Assembly: GCA_019235715.1 (NCBI GenBank)
Contig: JAFAKE010000068.1
Coordinates: forward strand, 1-64,000
Direction of reading: 5' to 3'
Length of the DNA: 64,000 nt
Source of the DNA: Vulcanimicrobiota bacterium
Lineage (GTDB): Bacteria > Vulcanimicrobiota > Vulcanimicrobiia > Eremiobacterales > Eremiobacteraceae
The position numbers and the translations under genes are program-made. Shown one piece after another: positions 51,930 to 60,825 of this stretch. Position 1 is the first letter of the stretch. Each line of letters begins with the position of its first letter. The notes under the pieces are model-generated. The model was not told the origin of the DNA, did no database searches, and was given only the letters and a program-made list of their open reading frames with translations.

Positions 51930-53088
51930 CAACGGACACACCAGCAGTAACGGCGACGGCGCGCACCTCGTGTCGTCGCCGTTGCTGCCCGAGGGCTACG
52001 CGATTCCACGCTCGCGCTTCACGCGCGCAAGCACCCGGATGCGCGAATTGCTGCGCGACGAGCCATACCTATTCGGGCCCGGCGTGTACGATCCGCTGAC
52101 CGCGCAGCTCGTCATGTATCACGGATTCAAAGCGGTGTATTTCAGCGGCTACTCGTTCGCCATGGGCCATCTCGGCAGCACGGACATGGATCTGTATTCC
52201 AGCGTCGAGATCGCCGACGGCGCGCGGCGCACGGTGAGCGCCTTACGCAAATTCCAGCTCACGATGGCCGTCGGCGATCCCGAAAAAGGGGTGCCGCCCA
52301 AGCATCTGGACATCCCGCCGCTGATCGTGGACATGGACGGCGGCTATGGAAACATCTTCAACGTGCAGCGTACGACCGAGCTTTACGTCAATGCCGGCGT
52401 TGCGTCTGCGCACATCGAAGACCAAGTGTTACCGAAGCGTTGCGGCCACATCGGCGGCAAAGCGCTCATTCCCGTCGCCGAGATGATCGGCAAGCTGCGC
52501 ATGGCGCGCGCGGTCGCAGACGATCTCGGCGATCGCGATTTCGTGCTCATCGCACGCACCGATGGTCTAAGCGCGGTCGACGCGCCGGAGCCGGCGCGTG
52601 GACTACCGCTCGCGATTGAACGCGGACTGCATTACCTGGATAGCGGGCTTCCCGACCTGCTTTGGTGCGAATTCCCGACGGCGGACCGCGCTCCAGTCGA
52701 AGAGTTCACGCAGCAGATCCGCAAGCGCTTTCCGGACGCGCGCTTCGCGTTCAACTGGTCCTCGTCGTTCAAGTGGTTCAACGAGAAGAATCCGATGACG
52801 TTCGCGGAGCTCGGTCAGATGGGGGTCAGCTTCATCTTCATCACGCTCGGCGGGCTGCACGCGGCCGGCTATGGCGTGAGCAAGCTCTTGCAAGCGATGA
52901 ACGCGCGCCAAGAACAAGGCTATATCGAACTGCAGCGACAGGAATGGGCACTGGGCGACGACATTCCGTCGAAGAGCCATCACTTCTTCTCGGGCGTGCC
53001 ATACCATCATGTGGTCGGCAAGGCGTATGACGCCGCGCGTCTTGGCAATGAGTTCGTAGAGGAATTGCCGGCGGAAAAAGTCGTCTAG
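51916..53088 (+). CDS. aceA: Isocitrate lyase
   Basis: The 390-residue enzyme belongs to the isocitrate lyase/PEP mutase superfamily. The catalytic loop reads LPKRCGHIGGKALIPV, with the KRCGH motif (usually KKCGH) carrying the active-site cysteine. MDGGYGN and IARTDGLSAVD are further core segments. It splits isocitrate into glyoxylate and succinate in the glyoxylate shunt, letting cells grow on acetate or fatty acids. It starts inside the cysteine-rich peptide gene and ends convergent, with a four-base overlap, against a LysR regulator. No malate synthase is in the window. Confidence 0.82.
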   Translation: MTTSNNGHTSSNGDGAHLVSSPLLPEGYAIPRSRFTRASTRMRELLRDEPYLFGPGVYDPLTAQLVMYHGFKAVYFSGYSFAMGHLGSTDMDLYSSVEIADGARRTVSALRKFQLTMAVGDPEKGVPPKHLDIPPLIVDMDGGYGNIFNVQRTTELYVNAGVASAHIEDQVLPKRCGHIGGKALIPVAEMIGKLRMARAVADDLGDRDFVLIARTDGLSAVDAPEPARGLPLAIERGLHYLDSGLPDLLWCEFPTADRAPVEEFTQQIRKRFPDARFAFNWSSSFKWFNEKNPMTFAELGQMGVSFIFITLGGLHAAGYGVSKLLQAMNARQEQGYIELQRQEWALGDDIPSKSHHFFSGVPYHHVVGKAYDAARLGNEFVEELPAEKVV

Positions 53089-53969
53089 CGCGCAGAGCGG
53101 GCGAGTTCGAGAAACGCTGCGGTGACACCGGCCGGCGCACCCTGATCGCGCCGCTGCGCGATGACGATGCGCTGCGTGACGGGTTGGGCGCCGGCAAGGC
53201 GCACGTGCGCGAGCCTTCTTGCGGCGATGTCGCGCGCTGCCGCCGAGCGCGGCACGAGCGCCACGCCCAAACGCCGCTCGACCATTCGTTTTGCGGCTTC
53301 GATGTTATCAAGCTCCATGATGGCGCGCGGCTGCACGCCGGCGCTCAAGAACAACGCTTGCGTCAGCTCGTAGTAGCTCGACGTGCGGTCGAAAAGGATA
53401 AGGCGTTCGCCTGCGAGCGCCGCAGGTTTGACCGAACGACGCTTTGCAAAACGGTGCTGCGGCGCCACGACGAGCACGAGCTCTTCCTGATAAAGCGGCC
53501 ACGTCTGCACGTCTTCGTGCGCGATCGTGCGCATGAGACCGAGTTGCACCTCGTCGTTGAGCACCATCTTCAAGACGTCTTCCGAGTGACCGGTGCGCAC
53601 GGCGATCTCGACGCGCGGATGCTTGCGCGCGAAACGTTTGAGAATGTCGGGCAAGACGTAGGAGCTGACCGCAGTGGCCGCGCCGATCACCAGGCGACCG
53701 GCGTTGGCAGAACGCACGCCGCCGATCGCCTCGCGGCCAGCCTGCAGCGAGCGTACCGCGCGCGCAGCATATGGCAAGAAGGCGCGACCATATTCGGTGA
53801 GTCGCATGCCGCGCGGCGAGCGCGTGAAGAGCTTCTCGCCTAATTCCCGTTCGAGCGATTGGAGACGCGCCGTCAGCGTCGGCTGATTGACATAGCTCGC
53901 CTGCGCGGCGCGATTGAGCGCACCGCGCCGCGCGATTTCGAGGAAGCTCTCCAATTGCTCGAGGTGCAT
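53085..53969 (-). CDS. LysR-family transcriptional regulator
   Basis: The 294-residue protein has an N-terminal winged helix-turn-helix (LEQLESFLEIARRGALNRAA, then YVNQPTLTARLQSLERELG) and a periplasmic-binding-like effector domain (about 90-290). It overlaps the end of aceA by four bases in convergent orientation. A role in glyoxylate-shunt control is possible but not shown. Targets would normally be near its own upstream region. Confidence 0.92.
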   Translation of the reverse strand: MHLEQLESFLEIARRGALNRAAQASYVNQPTLTARLQSLERELGEKLFTRSPRGMRLTEYGRAFLPYAARAVRSLQAGREAIGGVRSANAGRLVIGAATAVSSYVLPDILKRFARKHPRVEIAVRTGHSEDVLKMVLNDEVQLGLMRTIAHEDVQTWPLYQEELVLVVAPQHRFAKRRSVKPAALAGERLILFDRTSSYYELTQALFLSAGVQPRAIMELDNIEAAKRMVERRLGVALVPRSAAARDIAARRLAHVRLAGAQPVTQRIVIAQRRDQGAPAGVTAAFLELARSAR

Positions 53970-54048
53970 GAGCCGGCTGACGTTTGGCGGCGCCAGACGA
54001 GCATCCTGGGATAAAGGACGAACGGTCCGTCAGCTGTTGTCGAAGGGA

Positions 54049-55113
54049 CTAACTGCCGAGCTTCGTGCCGCAGTTGCCGCAGAACTTGGCGCCCGCTGGA
54101 TTTTGCGTATGGCATTGCGGGCATTCGATCGTCGCTGCGACCGGTTTGCCGCACTCCGGACAGAACTTCGAACCTGCGGGGATCTTCGCTTGGCAATTCG
54201 GACACGCGATCATCGCGGTCGCAGTGCCGGCCGCAGCGGCCTGCTGCGCCGCGTTCCCTTGCGATTGCTGCATCGCCGCGTTGATCATGCCTGGTACCGC
54301 GAAGCCAAGACCCGCGCCCATGCCGATGCCGGCGGCCGCGCCTGCCGCACCGCCGGTGTTCTGCGCAGCTTCCTCAAGCGAGCGTGCGGCTTTGTACTGC
54401 ATGTATTGGTTCATGTTGCCGACAACGCCCATGCCCGTGCGCTCGTCGATGACCTTCTGCACGTCATCGGGCGGCGTGATCGCGTTGATCAAGAAATCGA
54501 TCAGCTCGACGCCGTACTGCGCGAAATCGTCTTTGACGCGCGTCTTCGCCGCCGCATCGAGCGCATCGTAATACTTCGGCAGATCGAGCACGCTCTTGAC
54601 GGTCTCGCCCAACAGATTGTTCAAACGCGAGACGATGATGTTGCGGAAGAAATCTTGCAGTGCGTCCTGCGTGTACACGTTCTGCGTGCCGACGATCTTG
54701 TTGACGAACAGCTGCGCGTCGGTCACGCGCACGCTGAAGATGCCGTAGGCGCGCAGGCGCACCATCGAAAACTCTGCGTCGCGGAAGACGATCGGTTCGG
54801 CCGTTCCCCAGTGCAGATTCGTGAACACTTTCATGCTCACGAAGTAGACCTCGGACTGGAACGGCGACGTGCCGCCGAATGGGATCTTGAGGAAATTCGT
54901 CAGCACCGGCATGTTCTGCGTGGACAGCGTGTAGCGGCCGGGCGTGAACGTGTCGAGTGCGCGGCCATCGCGGAAGAACACCGCCGATTGGCTTTCCTGG
55001 ACGATCAGCTGGCTGCCCCACTTGATATCCGTGGAGCCCGTCTCGGGCCAGCGATGCACGATCTGCTGCCCGCTGTCGTCGAAGAATTCGATGACGGAAA
55101 GACCGAGTGCCAT
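54049..55113 (-). CDS. SPFH-domain protein with C-terminal double zinc ribbon
   Basis: The 354-residue protein has an SPFH/virion-core-like domain (about 20-215, [20 protein letters not shown]) and a Gly/Ala-rich helix region (about 235-300). Two zinc ribbons end it: [19 protein letters not shown] and [19 protein letters not shown]. Relatives are often annotated YdjI-like or as virion core proteins and are cytosolic or membrane-associated scaffolds. No membrane helix is visible. No partner gene was identified; the upstream gap holds only a weak hairpin. Confidence 0.88.
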   Translation of the reverse strand: MALGLSVIEFFDDSGQQIVHRWPETGSTDIKWGSQLIVQESQSAVFFRDGRALDTFTPGRYTLSTQNMPVLTNFLKIPFGGTSPFQSEVYFVSMKVFTNLHWGTAEPIVFRDAEFSMVRLRAYGIFSVRVTDAQLFVNKIVGTQNVYTQDALQDFFRNIIVSRLNNLLGETVKSVLDLPKYYDALDAAAKTRVKDDFAQYGVELIDFLINAITPPDDVQKVIDERTGMGVVGNMNQYMQYKAARSLEEAAQNTGGAAGAAAGIGMGAGLGFAVPGMINAAMQQSQGNAAQQAAAAGTATAMIACPNCQAKIPAGSKFCPECGKPVAATIECPQCHTQNPAGAKFCGNCGTKLGS

Positions 55114-55229
55114 GGTTTGAACTACCTACCTTGCGCTCACGCCGTTCGAGTGCTAATGGCTGGTACCGCGCCGCTCGGGTAGGTGTTTCAAGTACGGCCG
55201 CCGGTTGTCCCGCGGCGGCCGCGGCGTCT

Positions 55230-56288
55230 CTAGGACGCCCGTAAAATGAGGTGGGAGTCCCCGAACTCGTGCCACAGATAGCGCGCGTCGAGCGCCGTCC
55301 GATACGCGCGCGCGATGCGGTCGGCACCTCCGATCGCCCCAAGCATCGCCACGTGCGACGAGCGCAGGTCGTGGAAGCCGGTGAGCAGCGCGTCAACCGT
55401 ATCGGCGCCGCGCTCCGGCGTGATGACGAGGTCTGTCCAGCCGCGCGCGGCGACGACGCGACAACTCGTATCGAGCGCCGATTCGAGCGCACGCACAACC
55501 GTGGTGCCGATCGCGATGATGCGGCCGCCACGCCGGCGCGCGCGCGCGATCGCTGCGGCCGTTTCTGCCGGGACCTCAAACCATTCTTCGTACGGCGGCT
55601 CGTCGTGATCAGGACTTGAAACGCCCGCGTGCAGCGTCACAAAAGCGGCATCGATTCCGCGCTCATGCATGTCTGCAAGCTGTTCGAACGTGAAGGGCCG
55701 GCCCGCGGACGGCATCTCCACCGACCCCGGTTCATCCGCATAGACGTTTTGGTATGCCGCAAGCGGCCACGTCTGCGTCGAGTGGGCGTAGCGGATAGGC
55801 GACGCATAGCGACTGACGTACGCGAGGAATGGCTCGCTCAGATACAGTCGCGTGATCCATAGCCGTCGTGAGCCTTTGTACGGCGTCAACATCTCTGCGA
55901 ATGCACCGCCGGGCAGGCGCAGGCGCTCCCCCGCGGCGACGATCGCCTGACGCGGTTCGACGACCACCAGATCGGCCGGCAAACGAGTTGAGACATGAAG
56001 CTGCACATCGGAGCGATCGGCGCGCTGTGCGGTGAGGGCAGCCGGAATCGTCGATGAACGGTTGAAGACGACCAGATCCGACGGGCTCAGAAAATCCGCC
56101 AACTGCGCAAAGCTCGCGTGCATCTCCTTGCCGCGTGCCGGCGTCACCAACAGGCGCACGTCATCGCGGCCAGCGCCGCGTAGCTCTGCGGGCTCTTTTG
56201 CTTCGAGTTGCGCGGGGATCTTCAGCGAGGCAAGCGCATCGAACGCCGAGGCAGCGTCGACGCGAGTTAACGCGTCAAACGACTGCAC
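55230..56288 (-). CDS. queA: QueA-like S-adenosylmethionine:tRNA ribosyltransferase-isomerase
   Basis: From the GTG at 56288, with AGGAG seven bases upstream, the protein is 352 residues. QueA motifs are present: DLVVFNRSSTIPAAL, MPSAGRPFTFE, AAFVTLHAGVSSP, RGGRIIAIGTTVVRALES and DLVITPERGADTVDALLTGFH. Canonical QueA has VNNSRVIPARL where this has FNRSSTIPAAL, so it may be a diverged member acting on another substrate. No tgt or other queuosine gene is near. It overlaps the SDR gene upstream by 14 bases. Confidence 0.82.
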   Translation of the reverse strand: MQSFDALTRVDAASAFDALASLKIPAQLEAKEPAELRGAGRDDVRLLVTPARGKEMHASFAQLADFLSPSDLVVFNRSSTIPAALTAQRADRSDVQLHVSTRLPADLVVVEPRQAIVAAGERLRLPGGAFAEMLTPYKGSRRLWITRLYLSEPFLAYVSRYASPIRYAHSTQTWPLAAYQNVYADEPGSVEMPSAGRPFTFEQLADMHERGIDAAFVTLHAGVSSPDHDEPPYEEWFEVPAETAAAIARARRRGGRIIAIGTTVVRALESALDTSCRVVAARGWTDLVITPERGADTVDALLTGFHDLRSSHVAMLGAIGGADRIARAYRTALDARYLWHEFGDSHLILRAS

Positions 56289-56988
56289 TGGCCAGCTCCT
56301 GCGCCTGGTAGCGTCCAGCGGCGCTCTCATCTTCGATGAGCGCGACGATCGCCGGTGCGACCGCGCGTGGGTGCGCAAGGCCAGAGAGGTCCACGCCGGG
56401 CTCTGCAAGTTGGTGCATGGTCGTGTTCATGTCGCCGGGGTCCACGTAGAGCACGCGTATGCCGGCGTCACCGAGTTCAGCGGCGAGCGTGCGCGACAGG
56501 TGTTCGAGCGCAGCCTTGCTGGCGCCGTACCCGCCCCAACCGGGATATGCGTTCACTCCAGCGTCCGAGCTGATGTTCATGATCACACCGTGCCGCCGCG
56601 CGCGCATGCCTGGTAATACCAACTGCGACAGATGCAATGGCGCGATCGTGTTGACGCGCAGGATGCGCGCGAACGTCTCCCAATCGAGCGCCTCGAGCGC
56701 CGGCATGGGGCTTGGGCCAAGTTCTGAGGCGTTGTTCACAAGCGCGTCGATATGTCCGAAGCGAGCCAAGCCTGCGGACACGATCGATTCGGCATCTTCG
56801 CTCACGTCGGCGGCAACCGCCACCACGTCGGTCGATTCGCGCAGTTCGGCGGCCGCGCGTTCCAACGCCGCCGCGCCGCGCGCGGCGATGACAAGCTTCG
56901 CGCCGCGCTGCGCTAGAAGTCGAGCGGTCTCAAAACCGAGGCCGCTCGAAGCACCGGTGATGAGTACGACGGCATTTTTGATATCCAT
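56275..56988 (-). CDS. SDR-family oxidoreductase
   Basis: The 237-residue short-chain dehydrogenase has VLITGASSGLGFETARLLAQ at the N-terminus, DALVNNASELG, and the active site ISSDAGVNAYPGWGGYGASK (Ser, and YxxxK). The ATG at 56988 begins the Rossmann fold; a longer in-frame upstream region passes antisense-like through the response regulator and was rejected. Substrate unknown. It lies 83 bases after the response regulator and overlaps queA. Confidence 0.88.
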   Translation of the reverse strand: MDIKNAVVLITGASSGLGFETARLLAQRGAKLVIAARGAAALERAAAELRESTDVVAVAADVSEDAESIVSAGLARFGHIDALVNNASELGPSPMPALEALDWETFARILRVNTIAPLHLSQLVLPGMRARRHGVIMNISSDAGVNAYPGWGGYGASKAALEHLSRTLAAELGDAGIRVLYVDPGDMNTTMHQLAEPGVDLSGLAHPRAVAPAIVALIEDESAAGRYQAQELASAVV

Positions 56989-57071
56989 GCATGAAGTATG
57001 CGCGCGCTGCCTTGCCGGCGCACCGTGCCGGCGCACAGCGGCATGACCGTCCGAAAGGACAGGGAGGCGGC

Positions 57072-57689
57072 TTAGAGCAGCCGCCTGCGTGCGGCAAGCG
57101 CGACTGCCTGGGCGCGGTTCTCGGCGCCCAGTTTTGTCATGATCGAATTGACGTGGAACTTCACCGTGCGCTCGGTGATGCCTAGACGCCGCGCGATCTG
57201 CTTGTTTGATAGCCCGTCCGAAACGCAGCGCAGCACTTCGCGTTCGCGCTCGCTCAGCGCGGGGCGCGCCGGCTGGCGCATTTGCGCGGCGAGCACAGCG
57301 GCGATCGGCGGGGGTAGATACGAGCCGCCTGCGTGCACGTCGCGGATCGCTTTGGCGACGTCCGCGGCCGGCGCGCCTTTGAGAATGTATCCGCGCGCGC
57401 CCGCGCGTACGGCGCCGACTATCCGGTCCTCGTCGCCGAACGCGGTGAAGACGATGACGCGCGTCGCGGGAAGCGCGCGCGCGAGTTCGCGCACCGCATC
57501 GACGCCGCTCAGGCCCGGCATCTCGAAATCGAGCAGCACGACGTCCGGACGCCACGATTGCGCGCTCTTGATAAGCTCGCCCGCAGACCCCACCGAGCCG
57601 ACGATCTGCAGATCCGTGTCGCCGCCGAGCGCTGAGACGAGGCCTTCGCGTACGATCGGGTGATCGTCGACCAGTGCAACGCGGATCAT
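57072..57689 (-). CDS. NarL/FixJ-type response regulator
   Basis: The 205-residue protein has a receiver domain (IRVALVDDHPIVREGLVSAL, phosphoacceptor Asp in VVLLDFEMPGLSG) and a C-terminal LuxR helix-turn-helix (LSEREREVLRCVSDGLSNKQ, IARRLGITERTVKFHV). It is coupled to the histidine kinase upstream (ATGA), forming a two-component system. Target genes are not evident; the SDR and queA follow on the same strand. Confidence 0.96.
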   Translation of the reverse strand: MIRVALVDDHPIVREGLVSALGGDTDLQIVGSVGSAGELIKSAQSWRPDVVLLDFEMPGLSGVDAVRELARALPATRVIVFTAFGDEDRIVGAVRAGARGYILKGAPAADVAKAIRDVHAGGSYLPPPIAAVLAAQMRQPARPALSEREREVLRCVSDGLSNKQIARRLGITERTVKFHVNSIMTKLGAENRAQAVALAARRRLL

Positions 57690-58828
57690 GCGCCACCGTT
57701 TCGCAACGGGATGCTCGCCGTCACGCGCGTGCCGCGGCCGCGTGCGCCCGCGATCGTCAACGCGCCTCCGGCCAATCGCGCGCGTTCGCGCATGCCGACG
57801 ATGCCTTGCCCGCGCCCGGCCCGCGAACGTGCATAGCCGGCGCCGTCGTCGCGGATGGACAGCTCGACGCGCGCACCGCGGCGTGCAAGGTCGATGGAAA
57901 CCTCGGTCGCGCGTGCGTGCTTGCGTACGTTCGTCAGCGACTCACGCGCGATCGCGAGCAATTCGCTCTCGACCGCGGCGGGCATCGCGATTGAGGCCGC
58001 TTGCACGCGCGCGCGGATGCCGGTGCTCGAAGTGAATCTGCGCGCGAGCGATTCGAGCGCTTGCGGCAACGGGTCACCCGCGGGCGGTGCTCCGCGCAGC
58101 GCGAGCATCGAACCGCGTGCTTCGTCGACGCCTTCACGCGCGATGTCGAGCGCGCGCGCGAACTCCAGTTGCGCCCCGGCGCCGTCGCGTTCCATGCGCT
58201 TGAGGCCGCCTTCGAGCTGCAGCGCGATCGCCGTGAGGCGTTGTGCGAGCGTGTCGTGGATCTCGCGCGCGAGTCGCGTGCGCTCCTGAGTGCGCGCCAA
58301 ACGAGCGCCTTCACGGGCGAGACGCGTGCGCTCGACAGCCGCGCCGGCCTGCACGGCGATCGAGCCGAGTAAGCGCAGCTCGCTTGCGGACAACCTGCGC
58401 CAGCGCGGGCCGGTAAGATTCATGATGCCGAGCGGCCGGTCGCGAAAATACAGCGGCACGCTGGCGTGATAGCGCAGGCCGCCGGTGAGCTTGGTCAGCT
58501 TGTCCGCGACGGCAGGCGCGAGCCGGCTGCACTCGATGACGTCGACGTTGCGCGCCGCCAGGCGCCCGTCGCGGAACGATTGAGTGCATTCGCACCAGCT
58601 GCCCGACATGCGCACCGGCTCGCGCAGATAGGGCGGCAGATCGTGCGACGCAGCGAGATAGAAACGCTCGCTGTCGGGATCGAGCAGCCAGATCCATCCG
58701 CTGCGCAAGCGCAGCGCCTTGGTGACGATCGTGAGCATGCGCTCGAGCGCGCGGGCCGTGTCGCTCGTGCCGTTGAGCTCATCGGCGATCGCGTAGAGAA
58801 TGCGCAGACGATCGGCGCGGCGGCGCAT
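57686..58828 (-). CDS. GAF-domain sensor histidine kinase (HisKA_3 type)
   Basis: The 380-residue cytosolic kinase has a GAF domain (about 5-170), then the DHp motif RTRLAREIHDTLAQRLTAIA with the phosphorylated His. The catalytic ATPase domain has VRKHARATEVSID (N-box-like) and IRDDGAGYARSRAGRGQGIVG (G-boxes). The GAF domain has SWCECTQSFRDG cysteines that could bind a cofactor. It pairs with the LuxR-type regulator that follows. Sensed signal unknown. Confidence 0.93.
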   Translation of the reverse strand: MRRRADRLRILYAIADELNGTSDTARALERMLTIVTKALRLRSGWIWLLDPDSERFYLAASHDLPPYLREPVRMSGSWCECTQSFRDGRLAARNVDVIECSRLAPAVADKLTKLTGGLRYHASVPLYFRDRPLGIMNLTGPRWRRLSASELRLLGSIAVQAGAAVERTRLAREGARLARTQERTRLAREIHDTLAQRLTAIALQLEGGLKRMERDGAGAQLEFARALDIAREGVDEARGSMLALRGAPPAGDPLPQALESLARRFTSSTGIRARVQAASIAMPAAVESELLAIARESLTNVRKHARATEVSIDLARRGARVELSIRDDGAGYARSRAGRGQGIVGMRERARLAGGALTIAGARGRGTRVTASIPLRNGGA

Positions 58829-58852
58829 CAGCGCGCGGCGGCCGGCACGCGC

Positions 58853-59494
58853 TCAGCTCTGCGAAGCGATGATCGGGTCGAACAGATGCTGCCGCGCCTC
58901 GAAGCGCCGGTCAAATTCTGCGCTGAGCGCGTCGAACGTCTGCAGTGCACCGGTCAGCTTGGCCGGATCGTTGCCCGCCGCTTCGACGCCCGAGACCGCA
59001 GAGTCGAACGAAGGCAGCTCGTTCATGATGCCGGTGTCGTACTGATACAGGCGCGCGAGCTCAGGTTCGCCGAGTTGCACGCGGTCGAACACCGCCGAGT
59101 AGCCATAGTCGGCGAAACGCATGCGATCGATCAATCGGCTCAACCGCCGCTTTGTCTGATCGACGAGCGCGATGTTGTCGAGATTGCCCGCGCGTGTCGA
59201 CGCATCAATGACCGCATCGAGACGATCTTGGATCGTAGTGAGCCGCTCGCCGATGACGGCGCGCAATTGTTTGTCAGCGATGCGCCGATCTTCGACTGCT
59301 TTGTAGCCGGCAAAGCCTGGAATGAGATGTGCGAGATTGGCGAGCGCCTCGCCGACCGGCGGGAGATGCAGCTCACTATGCGGCGGCTGCGATGCGCTCG
59401 CCGCTGCTTGCGGAGGCGTTGCGGGCGTCGCCTGCGCGGGCGGTGCAACTGGCGGGATCGTCGCTGGAGTTTGTGGTGCGTCCTGGTCAGGCAT
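58853..59494 (-). CDS. Helical protein of unknown function upstream of the two-component system
   Basis: This 213-residue protein has a Pro/Ala/Gln-rich N-terminal 45 residues and then mainly helix (ERLTTIQDRLDAVIDASTRA, VDQTKRRLSRLIDRMRFADY, FDALSAEFDRRFEARQHL). It has no signal peptide or membrane helix and no recognised family. It lies 24 bases upstream of the kinase gene on the same strand, so it could take part in the same signalling pathway. Confidence 0.65.
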   Translation of the reverse strand: MPDQDAPQTPATIPPVAPPAQATPATPPQAAASASQPPHSELHLPPVGEALANLAHLIPGFAGYKAVEDRRIADKQLRAVIGERLTTIQDRLDAVIDASTRAGNLDNIALVDQTKRRLSRLIDRMRFADYGYSAVFDRVQLGEPELARLYQYDTGIMNELPSFDSAVSGVEAAGNDPAKLTGALQTFDALSAEFDRRFEARQHLFDPIIASQS

Positions 59495-59704
59495 GGGAAC
59501 GATGGCTCCTCCTCGAGCGAGCTCGAGCGCGATGCGTATCTCTCGTGCGGCCGCTGTTTCGCCTTACTATATCTGCCTCCCCGTCCGAAGGTTTCGTCCT
59601 TCGCGCGCCAGCCTCACGGCGACCGAGCTCCACAGCACGAGCGCTTCCAATCCCGCTCACCGGCAAGCGCAGCGCCTGCGGTGCAAGAGCCGCGATCGCC
59701 GCGC

Positions 59705-60736
59705 TCACAATGCCGCCGCGAGCGCCTCGTCCTTGTCACTGCCATCCGGCTCGAGTTCGCGCGTCCGCGCGTCGTCTAGGATCTCGCGCACTTCGGGAGC
59801 AGTGGGCGCGTGATTGATGCGTTCGCGCAAGCTGGACGCGTCGCGCACGCCTTTGAGATACCAGCCGAGGTGTTTGCGCATCTGCAGTATGCCGGATTTT
59901 TCGCCGTAGCGTTCGACCATCGCGTCCAAGTGTGCGCGGGCGAAATCGACGCGCTCGACGACGCTGGGAGCCGGCGGCGGCGCAAGCCCACGCATCGCCG
60001 CCGAGATGCGAGCGACCAGCCACGGATCTCCGAGCGCCGCACGACCGACCATGATCGCATCGACGCCGGTTTCGCCCAAGCGGCGCAGCGCGTCGTCGGC
60101 GCTGCCGACGTCGCCGTTGCCGATCACGGGCACGCGCAACTCGCTCTTGAGTCGTGCGATGTACGACCAGTCGCTGCTTCCTTTATAAAACTGCTTGCCG
60201 TAACGGCCGTGCAGCGTGAATGCGTCGATGCCGACCGCTTCAGCGCGTTTTGCGATCTCCAAGAACGTGAAGTTATCCGCTTCCCACCCCAAGCGCATCT
60301 TGACGGTGACTGGGACCTTGACCACGGCGCGACGCACGGCGTCGCAGATACGCACCGCGAGATCCGGATCGCGTAAGATAGCCGCTCCGTCGCCGCCTTT
60401 GACGATTTTGGGCGCCGGGCAGCCGAAATTGATGTCAACGATGTCGGCGCCGCACTCCTCGACAAAGCGCGCGGCGCGTGCCATCACGTCCGGATCGTTG
60501 CCGTGCAGCTGCACTGCGGTCGGACGCTCTTCGGGATAGACGTCGATCATCTCGAGCGTACGCGCGTTCATACGCACGAGCGACTGCGCGGACACGAACT
60601 CGCTGACCGTCAAGCCCAGGCCGAACGGTTTGAACAGGCGCCGGAAGAGCGCGTTGGTCACGCCGGCCATCGGGGCCAGCGCCAACGGCGGGCGGATCTC
60701 GATCGCGCCGATGCGCAGCGGGCGCACGGGATTCAT
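59705..60736 (-). CDS. dusB: tRNA-dihydrouridine synthase (DusB-like)
   Basis: The 343-residue flavoprotein has APMAGVTNALFRRLFKPFG, the catalytic cysteine region VDINFGCPAPKIVKGGDGAA, VPVTVKMRLGWEADN and GVDAIMVGRAALGDPWL. GAAAGGACC precedes the ATG at 60736. It reduces uridines in tRNA D-loops. The last 25 residues form an acidic tail. It is divergent from the BNR propeller gene. Confidence 0.95.
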   Translation of the reverse strand: MNPVRPLRIGAIEIRPPLALAPMAGVTNALFRRLFKPFGLGLTVSEFVSAQSLVRMNARTLEMIDVYPEERPTAVQLHGNDPDVMARAARFVEECGADIVDINFGCPAPKIVKGGDGAAILRDPDLAVRICDAVRRAVVKVPVTVKMRLGWEADNFTFLEIAKRAEAVGIDAFTLHGRYGKQFYKGSSDWSYIARLKSELRVPVIGNGDVGSADDALRRLGETGVDAIMVGRAALGDPWLVARISAAMRGLAPPPAPSVVERVDFARAHLDAMVERYGEKSGILQMRKHLGWYLKGVRDASSLRERINHAPTAPEVREILDDARTRELEPDGSDKDEALAAAL

Positions 60737-60825
60737 GCTGGTCCTTTCGTGAGGCCGGCACGCGGCGCCTCGACAGGTTCGCGACACGGTAGGGCCGCGC
60801 GCGCGACGTCCGGAAACGCTCGCGC

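Noticed and set aside
55195-55221. Hairpin between the SPFH and queA genes as a terminator
   Set aside because: A nine-base stem is present, but no T-tract follows on either strand, so it is not called a terminator.
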